Shown: positions 1 to 12,361 of the stretch, piece by piece
Layout of the letters: the number at the start of each line of letters is the position of its first letter
Numbering within the stretch: the stretch's first letter is position 1
DNA from: Sphaeroforma arctica JP610
Lineage: Eukaryota; Opisthokonta; Ichthyosporea; Ichthyophonida
Assembly: GCF_001186125.1 (NCBI RefSeq)
Contig: NW_014040495.1
Location: forward strand, 68,201 to 90,756
DNA: 22,556 nt
Direction: 5' to 3'
Program-made: the position numbers and the translations under genes
Notes under the pieces: generated by a model
What the model was told of the DNA's origin: nothing
The model's database searches: none
Seen by the model: only the letters and a program-made list of their open reading frames with translations

Positions 1-215
<215 letters not shown>

Positions 216-995
216 ATTCTGTGGGCAAATTTCATATTACTTTGTATACAACTTCATTTTTGCTACAGTATCACACGAGAATGCTACGTCAACTGGTGAG
301 ATCACCGTGAAATTCTCTATTAACTTATATCTCCATACACGGTAACCTTATGCAGCTAGATAGATATAAACATACATATACTATCTGATTCTGCTGACGT
401 ACCTATGGTGATATTTGATTATATTCAATCATGAGAGCACGTGTTCGCACTGAACGTTTATTGCTGTGGACATTCATCCTCGACAGTATATGTATTCCTA
501 CCTATAATTTTGAATTAGTTTTTGTTGCTGATCGATGTACAATCTACAACACGTAAACGTTAGCAAATAAATGCCTGCAGACTTGTATGCTGCTTCTATC
601 AAATAATTACGTGATCAAATGAACACTCTTTATAAATACATAAGCAGCATCCGGTTAGGTTTCTTCACAACTCATCTGGCATTCTATTTGCATTCTGAAG
701 CCACACCCGTGTTTCAAGTTTGTACAGGTCCAATGCACGTAGTGACGCATATGCGAACGTATGTATTACACTTGAGTACAGCTATAATGTGCATATCATG
801 TGGTAGATTGTATAAATCGCGATGCCGTCTGTGTCACCAGCAGCAGTGCTTCTGCAGTGGCCATATTTGGGAAAGGGAACTGCACACGGGGCCTGCTCCA
901 TATATCGTTAGTCTTGAGTTGAAATGTAGTCTACCAAAGGATTACCCCCGCTAATACTGGAGGACGCAGCTGACCGGGGACAGTCGAGTGTGCTG
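216..995. other. 3' flank of the PIGG gene, no gene recognised
   Basis: AT-rich sequence downstream of the minus-strand PIGG stop codon. A plus-strand ATG frame of 111 codons (619-954) lies here. It resembles no family I know, has no splice or Kozak support, and its CxxC pairs look accidental. A minus-strand AATAAA at 462-457 could be a distant polyadenylation signal for PIGG, but it is over 500 bases past the stop and is only a suggestion. Confidence 0.5.
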
Positions 996-3900
996 TCACC
1001 TGCCGCTCGCAAAAGCGCACGCCAGATACAGCAGAGTAGTGAGGGCACCCAGGATTGCTTCCGCAAACATGTATAGGTACCTATGCGGGTGTTCAACGTA
1101 TATTTAGTGGCGATGTCGTGGTTCAGTCACAAGTATAGAGCTTGCAAGTAGAATCGCTGCAGACAACAGCTAGATTCCGCAAACGCCCCGTGAGTATACA
1201 TTGAATGCGCCGAGGCGTATGCGCCTATAGTAGAAAAAGACCGTCTATATACCAATACATGTGTGATTCTACAATTGACATTTCTGATTCTACAATTGGC
1301 AATGACCTTTGTTACTCACCTCGGAGCCATAACACTCCAGGCGAACAGATGGTGCCGTAGTACAAAGGTTGCCATGCTGATCGTAACCATCAAGGTTGTT
1401 TGTGCACATAAGTTGGTTACGGCGGCCATCAGAATTCTCTTGGAGAATGACAACTCTGCATAGGAGTGATGTTAATATGCACGCATGTGATAGAATGTTT
1501 AAAGATGGGTTCTAAATGAGTGCACTCGGTTACTGTGAGTGATCACCATCAAGTGAGTATCACGGGCACGCTTTGATGGCGAAACATGGGTATAGAGTCC
1601 AGGGATGATAACATACATATAGTGTTTTTCACTGAGAAACATATTCCCCATCAGAATTGGCTGGTCCAAGGCTCTTTAAAACCCGTGACAATTTCATGAG
1701 CGACTCGATTTTTGGAACCGCAGCAGGAATAGTCAGCTAAAGGGCGGTGAAGAATAAAAACTAGTGCCGATGTGTTCTTTACCGGTACATTATTGAAAGT
1801 CCACACGCGCGCGCATTCATAGCACTATGGTATCAAGTAGCGCACAAATGTATGATCGAGCCACATAAACACACTCACTTTGATGCGACGGTCTGTCATC
1901 ATCCCAGGACAGTATCGGTATCAGCGCTAGTGTCCACATCAGGACACCTGTATACGTTATAAACAACGTAAGCGTTCCAGTGTAAACCGGCCCTCCATAC
2001 TCACTGAGCCTACAGCGAAAGTAAAACATGTGTTAAAGATTCAATTGACTATACAAGTTGATATAGCATGTACACCTGATGCACAGCATTTCGAAACTTA
2101 TTATTTTTACGTGCAACTCTGAAGAACGATACAACAGATTTAATCTCAAGGATCAGAATTCGGTCGTATAAACAGAAAACCTAGTGACAAATTTAATCAA
2201 CCTATCCCATTGCGAGAAAAAAAACAATAGTCTACGATGTGCTTGAGTAATAAATGACGTCGATTCCAAGCTTCCAAGCCAGACGGTCATTTTGTTAACG
2301 CACAGCTGCTGAATAGTTGCTAATATAGCAAACCGATGCTAATGGATTCCAAATACATACCCCGTATATGCGCCGCTTATATCGATGGTCGAAATCTTGC
2401 CCGAATTCCCGTATTGGAAGAAGGCGCCTCGTCCTAGCCAGAAGGTCAAAAACACTACCATTGTGGTTAACCGATGTTCGAAATTGTCACCTTTAACTGT
2501 GGGCAACTTTATGGGAAAGATGACAAGTAGTATGTAAGAAACCCTTCTATTTCAGTGTAGTAAGTGCGAGAAATCTCCGTTAAACTAATTCTGGGGTACG
2601 GCGAACAAAGGTAAATCGAAATTTGCTAGTATGTCAGCTTATAGCAAGTACAATGGAAATTCTTCCCAACTCATAAATACTCTCACAAACTTTCTCTCAC
2701 ATATTTCAAGTCAGTCACACTCAATAAGGTGTACAAACGTACTCAAATAAACTCAAAGATATTCACACACTCATACCAACTCGATATCCTCATTACTTAC
2801 TTATTCTAGGTCACAAATTTGAAGTCACCAACATGTACTCACTACTCTCTCGTGCTGTGTCACATACACATCGTAAGTAGTTAGCTCACTCGTCCTAACA
2901 CATCATCCTACTATGTTGACCCAACTCACCGTTGGACGGAATCGCATCATGCTACTCGCCCATTTGCGAAGTGCCCAGAACTGCACCAACTGAAGAGGGA
3001 TGAGTGGCAAATTGTGTGTCCGATGTAGCAGCAGTGCCAAAAGCACTAGCACACACAGAACATCGTTGATCAGCGCAGCTAGCAACCCTGAAACGGTGAG
3101 AGAAGAAAAGCGGAGATTAAGGGGGGGGGGGGGGGGTTCGTTACATTGTGAATTATCCCTAAGGATTCAAATCAAGGTCTGTGGACTCGACGTACAGAAA
3201 GTTCTGAAGTACTGTCCACAGGTAACATACTCGAGCACCGAGTGTACAAATTCTAGGAATATACGATGTGAGGGTGTGAGTGATATAAGTTTCGTTATAT
3301 GTATTCAATTGAACATGTGTAGCGGAATATGGCCGGTTCCTTTAATAAAGCTAACATCACACACCTTCATTGAGTCTGTCGCTAGTGGTTGGCTTCATCT
3401 GAAACCGTAGAATACACCGCATGGCGGCTATCACACTTGCCGATGCGATGAAGAAAAATCCTATCTGGGCTATTCTTACTATGGAGTTTCCTATTAACCT
3501 GTTTACAAGCAAGTGGCCGCGGCACGTGATGAGAGTTTTGGCGCACTGCCTCAATCAATGAGTTTGTATATTTGTAAAACACTTGAGATTTCAGCAGTTA
3601 TTTTTGCTGGACACACCGCAGTGTCGTGTAGTGCTGAGAATGAATTATGCATGCGAAAGTATTGGTATTGGCAGTTTTCGCAGATTCAGGATGTTCTGGT
3701 CCACTTCGTCCAGACAAAAGCAAATATGGCCAAACTACTGCGTACAATCGCGGATCCAAACCTGTCGTTGTGAAGTCAGGATACACAATCAAGATGTACA
3801 CAACGCTCACATGCTGGCACTTTAGAACTCCAGATGACACATTTGGAGGTAGGTTTCCTATCAAAAAGTGATATGCTAAGAATACAACATTTGTCATACC

Positions 3901-6900
3901 AGCCACAGATGTCAACCAGTCCTGCCACCATCATTCCCACCATTCGATCAATCACATTATGTGGTCCGTTGCTCAGACTCTTCAAGCGGAGCTTGTCATA
4001 CAATCCAGAGCTCTTCATGTGGTACACAAAGGCGCACAGGCATGCATATAGGCACACTATCGTCCAGCAAACGTCCAGATTCTTTGACCACGGGTGAGTG
4101 CGTGTGATAGCCGTCATACCTACACTGGAAGTATTTTTTTCTGCAGTTCGTGACCTGTCACCTTTCTCTCGCATGTCGTTCTTGCCGGTCAATGCTGCTT
4201 GGTGAGCCAGATTACGGTGCGACTTTCTGGAGGGAATATCGATCTTATTGGATACACCAGCCACGCATACCATTGAAAGTCCTACCAATACTGAAGAGAG
4301 AGGATTGAGATGGACAGACAGATTAATGACCTATGTTGAACAGATGAAGACACTTGCGCAATACGTTGCTGAAACTTCAAAATATTGTGAATACCCAAAC
4401 AGCGTATTGAAGCGTGGCATGGAAATCTTAAAATTGCTATCAAGTATGCTGGGGATGAAATTAAAAGTGATACTCAACAGCGATATCGATGTTTGGTTCG
4501 ATACATATAATATTTTGCGATATTTTACAACGCACAACTCATAAGTTTTCGATGGAGCCATTGGAAACAAATCTCACCTGCATACAAAATGGCATGCTCG
4601 TCTCGTTCTAGCCAAACGCGCATGTCTGGACTACCTCTCCATTTGTCGCCCGTTTGATTGTACGCACGTAGTATCCTGGTTGCTATCATCAGCGCGAATG
4701 GTGGTATGAATCTGGAGAAATGGTTGCGTTGTAGCCGCTGTTGTGCTGGCGATGTATGTGGGAGCGAAATTCCGGTAAGTGCTCGATATATGAATGCTTT
4801 TTATCAAAGGCAACTTGGAAAATATAGTATCCCGCCAGTGGAAAGTGCATATAATAATACACTTCCTTTGTACCCATAAATCAACCTACAATACGAAAGC
4901 GCATAATTCACTGGTGAACACCTGAACCCGCATAGACTTCGCGATCACCTCAGGTTGTATCCAACTTTCGAGCCTATCACTTGACATGATAAGCTTGCCT
5001 ATACAGAGACTGAAGTGACGACTATTCTCCACCCATGAATAAGCACAAAAATACTGCTTTACCGCCTTCAATGCAGATGACAGCACTAAACGGGTCAGTG
5101 ATAATTTGCAGGCGCGCGATAGACATGGTCATCTTTGTTACGCTTTTTATTGTGCACATCCAGCCACAGAAACGTTTAAATCAGACGGTACCAGTACACC
5201 CTCACAACAGCACAAAAAAGACCTACATTTGAAAAACTCAAGCAAGACAGCAAAGGCTTGATAGGTGTGTGCCGTAGACAGTGTGTAGTAAATGATCTCG
5301 TGCTCCTCCTCGACGAAACTAGTGGAGAACATCATCATCGCATGGACGCACACAGCTATACACAACGGCGCATTAGTGGTTCTGTACCATCTTCTCATGA
5401 CCTGGATCTCATGTAATAGTACCGGCAATAATCAAATATTCGGGAGCGCAAAATGTAGTAGAAGCTTTTCATATCGATGCTTGTGGCGCACGTGAAAGAA
5501 AACTCAAGAGTCATTCGAACTTTTGTCTTTTACATATACACCTAAAGTTGATTATTCGAACTGACAATTCCAACTTGAAATCTTATCAGAACAAACTTAC
5601 CAGCCATATGCTCTCACAGTCAGACGAGCGATGTATTCCAATCCCCACACTGCATAGCAATACGATTATATAAAGCATCATCCAGGTCCACGCGATATCC
5701 ATAGAGCTTGAAGGTTGTGATGAACGAGGAATGGAGTGATTATATCTCCAAGCGAAAGCCGACATTGTTTCGTGGGAAGGGACATCTTGATACATACGTA
5801 TGTGTAGTTGAAGCTTGTAATGAACAACGACGGTAGTGATTGGGAAGATCTGGAACATGGAAGTTGTTTCATGCATGAGTTTCAGTCCACCAAAAGGTAT
5901 TTCACAGAAAATCACACTATGGCCAAGTATCAAGCACGCGAGGGCATCGCTGATAATTAAGAATGAATTGACTGGAAAATACACTTGATTGACAAACTGT
6001 ATTGCACGCGTACGAATAGTTCACCCAGACATCGGATATACCGGTCACCACGGGAATGTATGAAATTGGAAGTTGAGAGCTCGAGCAAGCTTTGCGTCCA
6101 TCACCATACCTGGACAGGAAATCAAATGAATCACCTACATCCCACCACTTAAGCGCATTCGACAGACGCTCGAATCCATGCAACGACGATTGTGCGACTG
6201 CATATCCCACCCCAAGTGACCATACACTACGTGACAGCAACAGGGCTAACCAAACACCCGAAGAGATCAGTGCACTGCGTACAAACACTTGCACATTGAT
6301 TAATTCGATGGTAGCTATATCTGCACCACTCACCACCCGGGTGCGCCCAGAGTCCGTGCGAATTGACGCTTGCTTGTGGGTGGTAGGCTGTGCATCAGTG
6401 GGAGTGTAGTGATTCTGTGTCTTGTCGGAGGCAGCAGAAAAGCTTGCGTATGAGATAACCAGGACCACTAAAGCAACGGTAAGTAAGCACACACTTCGGA
6501 TCATATCGAACTCCACATAACCTGTGAAGGCCTGAAGTGCCTCCTCGTGCAGTGTTTGCATGATCTCCTCATATCTAGTCAGGATGTTCACAAACAATTC
6601 TGATTCACGATCGCTGTTTCCATTGCCATCCCGATTTTGCGCTCGATTGGCAGTTTCTGACCCATCAGTGTCTTCGGCCATGGTAGCAACATACTCGAGA
6701 TACTGGGCATGCAAGACAACAGCCCGATCATAGGCTTCTGACAGTTCCACGAGCTTCTGGCCCACTACGGCATTGCTCACGTGCAAGAACCTGAGCATCT
6801 GGAAGGTATTGCACTGCGCGAATCGAAGCCGTTCAGTGCGAGTGAGATGCTCAGAGAGAAAGCTTTGTATGCCGATACCAACGCTCTCTTGTGGTATGGG

Positions 6901-9900
6901 CAGGCCAAAGAGTGCCGCGATGGTGGGCACTATATCGGTCTGGTCAACCGTACTTGGTCTGAAGATATAGTCGCCCGTCTTAGTGTTAGCATCGGTATCG
7001 TTGGTGTGGGTACTTTGTGATGGTGTGATGAACAATAGTGCTGTTGATATCTCCAAATCAGAGTTTCCTCCATGATTCCCCGCCGATGTCATTCCGTGGT
7101 CGCCCAAGATGACAAACAGGGTGGGTAGACGTTTAGGATGTGCCTGGTGGATGAGTGGGAGAAGGATGAAAGTTTTAAGTACAGGGATATCAGTTGCATT
7201 GCGATTTTCTTGGCGGCTCTATCCTGTATGTGGGATTGCCGTGCCGATGGGAGTGAAGCAAGTACACTGACTATATTTGAACAATTTCTACGAATACAGC
7301 ACAATCCGATATCTGTTCGAGATGCACTAAAGCATCAATCACAAACCTGTCACGACAGTAGAAACGACAGCTTATATATACTGAGGAGTAGGATAAACAT
7401 ACCTGATCAGCTATTGCACATCCTCTAGTGATCCTTTCAATAATAGCGTCCATTTCGCTCAGTTTGGGAGGCAGTAATGGGCTTTGTGGTCCCATGAGAT
7501 GACCGATGTGATCGACACCCAGGTAATGCAAAATCAGAACATGCCAATCAGGGGCTACCAACTCGGAGTCAACTGTCCACAGAATGTGCAAATGACACGT
7601 ACATGAGTTTGTCATATGATGAGTATGTCATACGCGTGCACTTTAATAATAAACAACCTATCAAACATCAGATCTTCCATGTACTTGAGGTGCGTTGAAC
7701 GATTCCTACCCACAAGCATCGCTCAGGCTAACACAACCAACTACCTCCCAAGAAGATTCAAAGATAAAGATTGAACCACATTTCAAGAATCTGCTGCAAC
7801 TAGATTGACCTACTGTGTCTTGTCACGTTGTTATCTACTTCAGTGTAGTCCGCCACGAAGAAGGAATTCGTTCCTTCAAAGCGCGAAAATTCGCGTGGGA
7901 ACATTTTGAGCCAGGTGTCATCGCCGTAGTGTACGAGGCGCTTGCCCAATTTGTCGAACTGGTATATCTGTACGTCAAGCGAGATAGAGGTGTACACGGT
8001 GAGTGTGCGGTATGGATGATTGATAATCATCCTAGAGAATGGGCTGGGAGCATGCACGATATGTTTATACCCGCATTGAAGCGACCACATCAATCGGCAC
8101 GCCGCCAGATATGAGGGTTTTATGTGTAACCTTAATACCAAAATAAATAAATTAGATTGTATCGCATTAGTGAGCGCGTGGCTCTGCATTCCTGTTATAC
8201 CAAGCTATGTCACAAAAATGCACACGTTTATATAGTATTTAGAAAGTACATCAAGGACAGACCTACCAGATTGTCCATCTTCAGTTCAGATGAATCCAAA
8301 TTGAATGCTAAGTCGATAAACCCCGGAATACCTCCTGTAATCAGTGCCTATAAGATCCATGAATAAATACCAAATTTATCGTGAGACGTGCCATGAAGTG
8401 GTGCACAAAATATCACGTGATGTTTTTAATTCGTATGGAATGACATTCAAAGAAGTGTATGTTGTTGCCTACTCTACAAAGAACAGATACTGTATCTTGG
8501 TTGCTGACAACCCAACTGATCATAAGAATACTCGCATTTTCACCCGACATGTACGTATATACATATATAAGTTTCTGTCACACGATGTACAATCTCGATG
8601 ATTTACCTTCAGGCGCGGCAGGGTAACCGTGGGCATTCGCGCCTTCGCAACGTAGCTTGTGGCCTGCCCTTTCTCCTGAAACTTACGCACATGGTCAAAT
8701 GGACTGTCATTGTCGAAGACAAAATCAGATCGCAGAGCATCCACCACCATGAGCACCACTCGCCCGTACTTTGTATTGTAGCCCAGTCCTGTGGACACAT
8801 CTGCCAATGGGATCAACGGCGGATTAGCAAACCTGCAACAATCAAGAAATTACTATTGCATTCACCCGTATCGCGGTTATCGGCTGCATACTATACTTCA
8901 TGTAGTCGGGTGCGAGGCAAGGCTATAGTTTGATTGATGACGTTTTGTTTAATCAGTGATAGACTACATAGAGTCTGCGTGCGATAAGTGTTGCAAAATC
9001 AGAGAACTACAGATCGATAACCGATTGTCGACAAGAGGGATATCAGAGGGCATAGTAACGCAAAATACCAAATGCGCTACCAAAAAATTACATTAAGTGC
9101 AGTGGTTTATCGTCGAACAAGAGTGCTATCATGACAGATGTGACTTGCTTACACAATATTTGCCTCTATAAACTCGAATGTTGGCGAGAGTGCTAAGGCG
9201 CGCCTGACAAACATTGTCCTTAGATAAGTCAAAATTAATGCACGTGGTGCTTGTATTATCTATTCAAACTATGATTCGAAAGTTGGGGATCCCACGTAAA
9301 AGTAGTTTGAAACACTAGAGGTGAAGATGCTGCTGAGGAACACTACGTTATCGTACATCCTCTAGCAGAAGAAATTAGGGTACAATAACCGCAAACGAAG
9401 CACGTAGCATGGAAATCTCCCATTATCACACAGAGTTATGTTGTACGCCTTGTCTGCATTTTGTATGAAGATTCGGTACAGTTGTGATACGATATTTGCG
9501 TGTGGTTCCTGTCACAGTGGCCAAAAAAAGCTTCAGGGCTAATCCCAGCGAATTGAGAGACGGGACGAGCAGATACTCACTGGTTATGTCACATCTAAAA
9601 AAACACGTTCCTGACCTATTAGCATTGCAAGTCTGAGTTCAGGGGCCAGCGAAATCCTCAGATAGAATCGAAGTTAATAAATAATAAACAGTACTTGCAC
9701 GAGTTCTTGAGCTCAGTATATTAATGCGTCAATTCACAATTCTAACACTCTCGTCGCGCTCCATCCAGGTTCGCCAAAACACTAAATACGTATGTAAGCA
9801 ACTTTAATGACCCGGGCTGTGACATCTATCGTTCCCGATATATCCGTATGCAAAATACGTATTGTAATCAGATATACACACAGGGTTTGATTCTTATAAG

Positions 9901-10271
9901 GTGCCCGAAAAGGTCTTTGTAGCGCTTCTGATTTGCTGCATCGAGTGCATTGAACTTTCGTTTGCCGTGTGTACATAAAATGGCATCCTTTACAATATCA
10001 GTATAAATGGTTGAGTACGTTGACCTGGACTCCTGCGTATAACTCCAAAATGCACACTACATTTGAGAGTCTTGCTGCATTACATACTTAAAGATTGGGA
10101 CAGCACTGAGTCTTCGTACGAAACCGGCGGTGGGCCAGGAGCAGAGGCAACACTTGCATTCCCCTCCAAAGGTGGCTTACTGGGGAAGAAGGCTAGCAAG
10201 AACTGTGCAACACTGATTGTCTGTGCTACAATACATACGCACAGCAGTATAGCTGCAGCTAAGGCACGCAT
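996..10271 (-). CDS. PIGG: GPI ethanolamine phosphate transferase 2 (PIGG/GPI7-LAS21 family), 16 exons
   Basis: ER membrane enzyme that adds ethanolamine phosphate to the second mannose of the GPI anchor; in animals it works with PIGF (family knowledge). Coding exons, 5' to 3': 10271-10088, 8800-8607, 8347-8267, 7967-7814, 7572-7403, 7143-6110, 5706-5601, 5401-5227, 4745-4578, 4119-3900, 3498-3365, 3087-2930, 2506-2361, 2009-1879, 1455-1320, 1080-996. They total 3276 nt (1091 residues plus stop) with all phases compatible. The N-terminus has a signal-anchor helix ending in FFP. The alkaline-phosphatase-fold domain keeps VVDALRSDF, PTVTLPR (predicted catalytic Thr), YGDDTW, DYTEVDNNVTRH, HYLGVDHIGH and GDHGM...NHGG, so all expected metal ligands are present. 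The membrane half keeps SFVEEEH, YNQTGDKW, HRTHNLP, GNSGKISTIDISGAY and RHHLFAWSV. The start ATG at 10271 has an in-frame stop just upstream. The least certain points are the exon 2 acceptor and the large exon 6 (1034 nt), which carries an Asp/Asn/Gly/Ser-rich hydrophilic insert. Confidence 0.95.
1264..1302. repeat. 21-bp tandem repeat in a PIGG intron
   Basis: The 13-mer gattctacaattg occurs at 1265-1277 and again at 1286-1298, giving just under two copies of a 21-bp unit. It lies in the intron between the last two coding exons, immediately after the donor at 1319. Confidence 0.8.
2660..2900. repeat. Degenerate ACTCA/ACTCT-rich stretch inside a PIGG intron
   Basis: More than ten ACTCA, ACTCT or CACTC pentamers are scattered over about 240 bases with no fixed spacing. 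The stretch lies within the intron 2929-2507. On the coded (minus) strand it reads as many TGAGT/GAGTG motifs, which resemble the GTGAGT donor of the exon just upstream. It could be a decayed satellite or a simple-sequence expansion. Confidence 0.55.
3121..3136. repeat. G16 homopolymer
   Basis: Sixteen consecutive G on the plus strand. On the minus strand this is C16, located 34-49 bases upstream of the exon that begins at 3087, ahead of a second pyrimidine run and a strong TTTCAG acceptor. It may act as an extended pyrimidine tract. Length errors in the assembly are likely here. Confidence 0.95.
8801..10087 (-). other. Long first intron of PIGG
   Basis: About 1.29 kb between the GTATGT donor at 10087-10082 and the exon 2 acceptor. 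It is three to five times longer than the other introns of the gene. It holds a minus-strand ATG frame of 64 codons (9976-9782) that I cannot connect in phase, and no repeats of note. A small extra coding exon could be hidden here, because the strongest-looking acceptor for exon 2 (8833) is out of phase with exon 1 while weaker ones at 8801 and 8789 are in phase. Confidence 0.55.
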
Positions 10272-10405
10272 CGTGCTTTATATTGCGAGCGACAGGATAT
10301 CAGAGTATTGTACTATTGTGAGGTTCTAACCTTAGTACTTTTTTTTCAGTGTATCCGTAAACTACATCTTAGTTGTATGCGCCAAACAACCATTACTTCA
10401 GACGC

Positions 10406-10530
10406 CTTCTATATAAGTATAACACAGTGGCAATCACCCCCTACATATATCTTCTATAACTATAACAGCGACAGTCACTTCTGCATACATCTACCTTCTA
10501 CAACTAGTATAACACATTGGCAATCACCAG
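10406..10530. repeat. Three degenerate ~45-bp tandem units
   Basis: Units begin with CTTCTA at 10406, 10451 and 10495. Each carries a version of TATAACA followed by GGCAATCACC or a decayed form of it. Units 1 and 3 are closest (TATAACACAGTGGCAATCACC versus the same word with one change), while the middle one has drifted. The array lies 135-260 bases upstream of the PIGG start codon, so it could sit in its promoter. Confidence 0.75.
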
Positions 10531-11938
10531 TTCACCACTGCTATTGTGCAGTCATGTTGATTGATTTATCTTTTGTTCTATTTATTTTTTAATTTCATTT
10601 TATTTCGTGGCAAACCGTCAATTTCAACCAGTCGCAGCCCCGCCAAACTCCGATATGTCCTTTTTAAGCGAAGCGGCAAACCCCTGCTGGCTGTCTGCTG
10701 ATGAAATAGAATATTTACCAATATTTTGCTTTGAATACATAAATATATCGACCAGAGCATTACCGTAGGGCTATTTATTAGTTACGTGTGGTCGTGTTGA
10801 CAAGATGGTAAGTGAACAATATTGTATTTATGTACTTGGGCGGATCACTGTGGTAAGGACATACAACCATGAATACACTAGAATGGCTATGGATTTATGG
10901 AGACGGGGGTCAGCGTGTATTTTGCCGCTGTATGTGTTGTACATGGGATCATATTGTTTGAACAACCTAAACTATGCCGCACACGAAAGTGTGAACGGAT
11001 ACCTTTATGGTTGACGGGCAGGAGATACGAGAACGCATAGGGGGTAGTAAGCACTTTGATGAAGCTAAGTATTGTTCTCGCTCACTATGATATTGCGTAG
11101 CGGTATAGACATTGTTGCAAGTATACAAAGGGACTGAAATGTTAACAAGTGTTCGTGGTTAAATATACAGAAGCATAGCAATTATTTCAAATTTGTCGCA
11201 GGTATACAATGAGTTTGCTCTCTGAGATATGCTATATTAGTACGTACGTTCATGCCGTTTGAACTGCTACGCTAAGTGTGGCGATTTTATACAACGTTTT
11301 ATGTGGATTAGTGGATGCAGAAGCAATTGTCAGAGTTTTGTCAGACATTGCGATCCACTAGCATACAATCGTCGAGATTGCATATCAGCATGCTCGTCTG
11401 TGTACATTAAGGCCGCTAGCAGCAATATCATCATCGATATCTTTATATCGCCTCCGTTGTTCTCGTACGACCCCACATCATTTCACACCAATAATTGAAG
11501 TGTCAATCTGAATACTTTATTTTTCGCTTTTGATAGAGATCGAAAGACCAGATAGCAGTTCTTGCTTCGCATTCTATCAATGTGGAGATACCTGATGAAA
11601 TAAACTGTTATCGTACTGATTTGATTTCAACTATGCGATTTGTATAGCAATACAGATATCAAGATATATAATCACCAGAAACCTGAACTCACCCTATGTC
11701 AGAATATGTTATTGACCGTATCGTTTTTCGTCCGCATTCTTACATGTCGAGCAGCCGCCGAAGAAAAGGAAAGCGAGTGGAAAGAGGGCTGTACCACCCA
11801 AGGTTAGTGGTAGATGTTTTTTATTAGATTCCAGTTGCAAATTGGCCCTATTTATTCTGGGATAGAGCCATGTAGGAATATATTGGAAGTCAAGTGCGAC
11901 CCTGTGACATATATTCGTAGCGTTTGCGGTCATAAGCC

Positions 11939-11990
11939 GCTTTTCCAAAGTGTTTAAAGTGTGGGCTTTTCCAAAGTGTTTAAAGTGTGG
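11939..11990. repeat. Perfect 26-bp tandem duplication
   Basis: Two identical 26-bp copies, 11939-11964 and 11965-11990. Each copy contains AAAGTGT followed by TTAAAGTGTGG, so the short word AAAGTGT occurs four times in 52 bases. It lies about 370 bases upstream of the centrin coding region. Identity of the copies suggests a recent duplication. Confidence 0.95.
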
Positions 11991-12361
11991 TAGATGTAGT
12001 GTAGGGCGTTCATATGTTCCGAATACTCTTTATGTCGCGCATATATTATCTGTTTGGTAGTCTACGTATGAATTTTTGTTGGCTACTTTGTCATGAGGAC
12101 TTAAATGGCGTTTACTATTTAGTTTTAGCTCATAACCTGAGGCTTGTCGCGTATCGTTTACTAGTTCTGACTGGTGTGGTTGATTTTCCCCACATTGCTC
12201 ACAGTCAACAGCGCGTCAGATTTTAGTGTTGAAATGCACGTCCCCAGTTGGCCGATGATTTCCTTGAAGGGTAGCAATGCGTGCACACATACAATCTCAG
12301 ATTAGTCTTTTAAAAAACAATGTCGAACTCGCAATTGAATGAATCGAAAAATTAAGAATCG

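Larger units (their letters stand above)
10272..12361. other. Divergent intergenic region between PIGG and centrin
   Basis: PIGG leaves to the left and centrin to the right, so both promoters should lie here. A minus-strand TATAAA (10281-10276) sits only five bases before the PIGG ATG, too close to act as a TATA box for that start. A plus-strand ATG followed directly by GTAAGT at 10805-10813 looks like a start codon ending an exon. No convincing protein-coding frame is seen. The open frames at 10805-11014, 11259-11498, 11709-11948 and 12014-12226 have no family resemblance, and at least two of them lack an ATG. Confidence 0.6.

Noticed and set aside
619-954. 111-codon plus-strand ATG frame with CxxC pairs, resembling a small zinc ribbon
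   Set aside because: Spacing and surroundings do not match any zinc-finger family, and it lies in the 3' flank of PIGG without splice or start-context support.
2930-3410. 136-codon plus-strand frame (3000-3410) over a PIGG exon and intron
   Set aside because: It is the antisense shadow of the exon at 3087-2930, and part of it is made by the G16 run.
4886-5086. Minus-strand open frame with some likeness to the middle of PIGG
   Set aside because: The real counterpart (the YNQTGDKW segment) is in the exon 4745-4578, and phases require this stretch to be intron.
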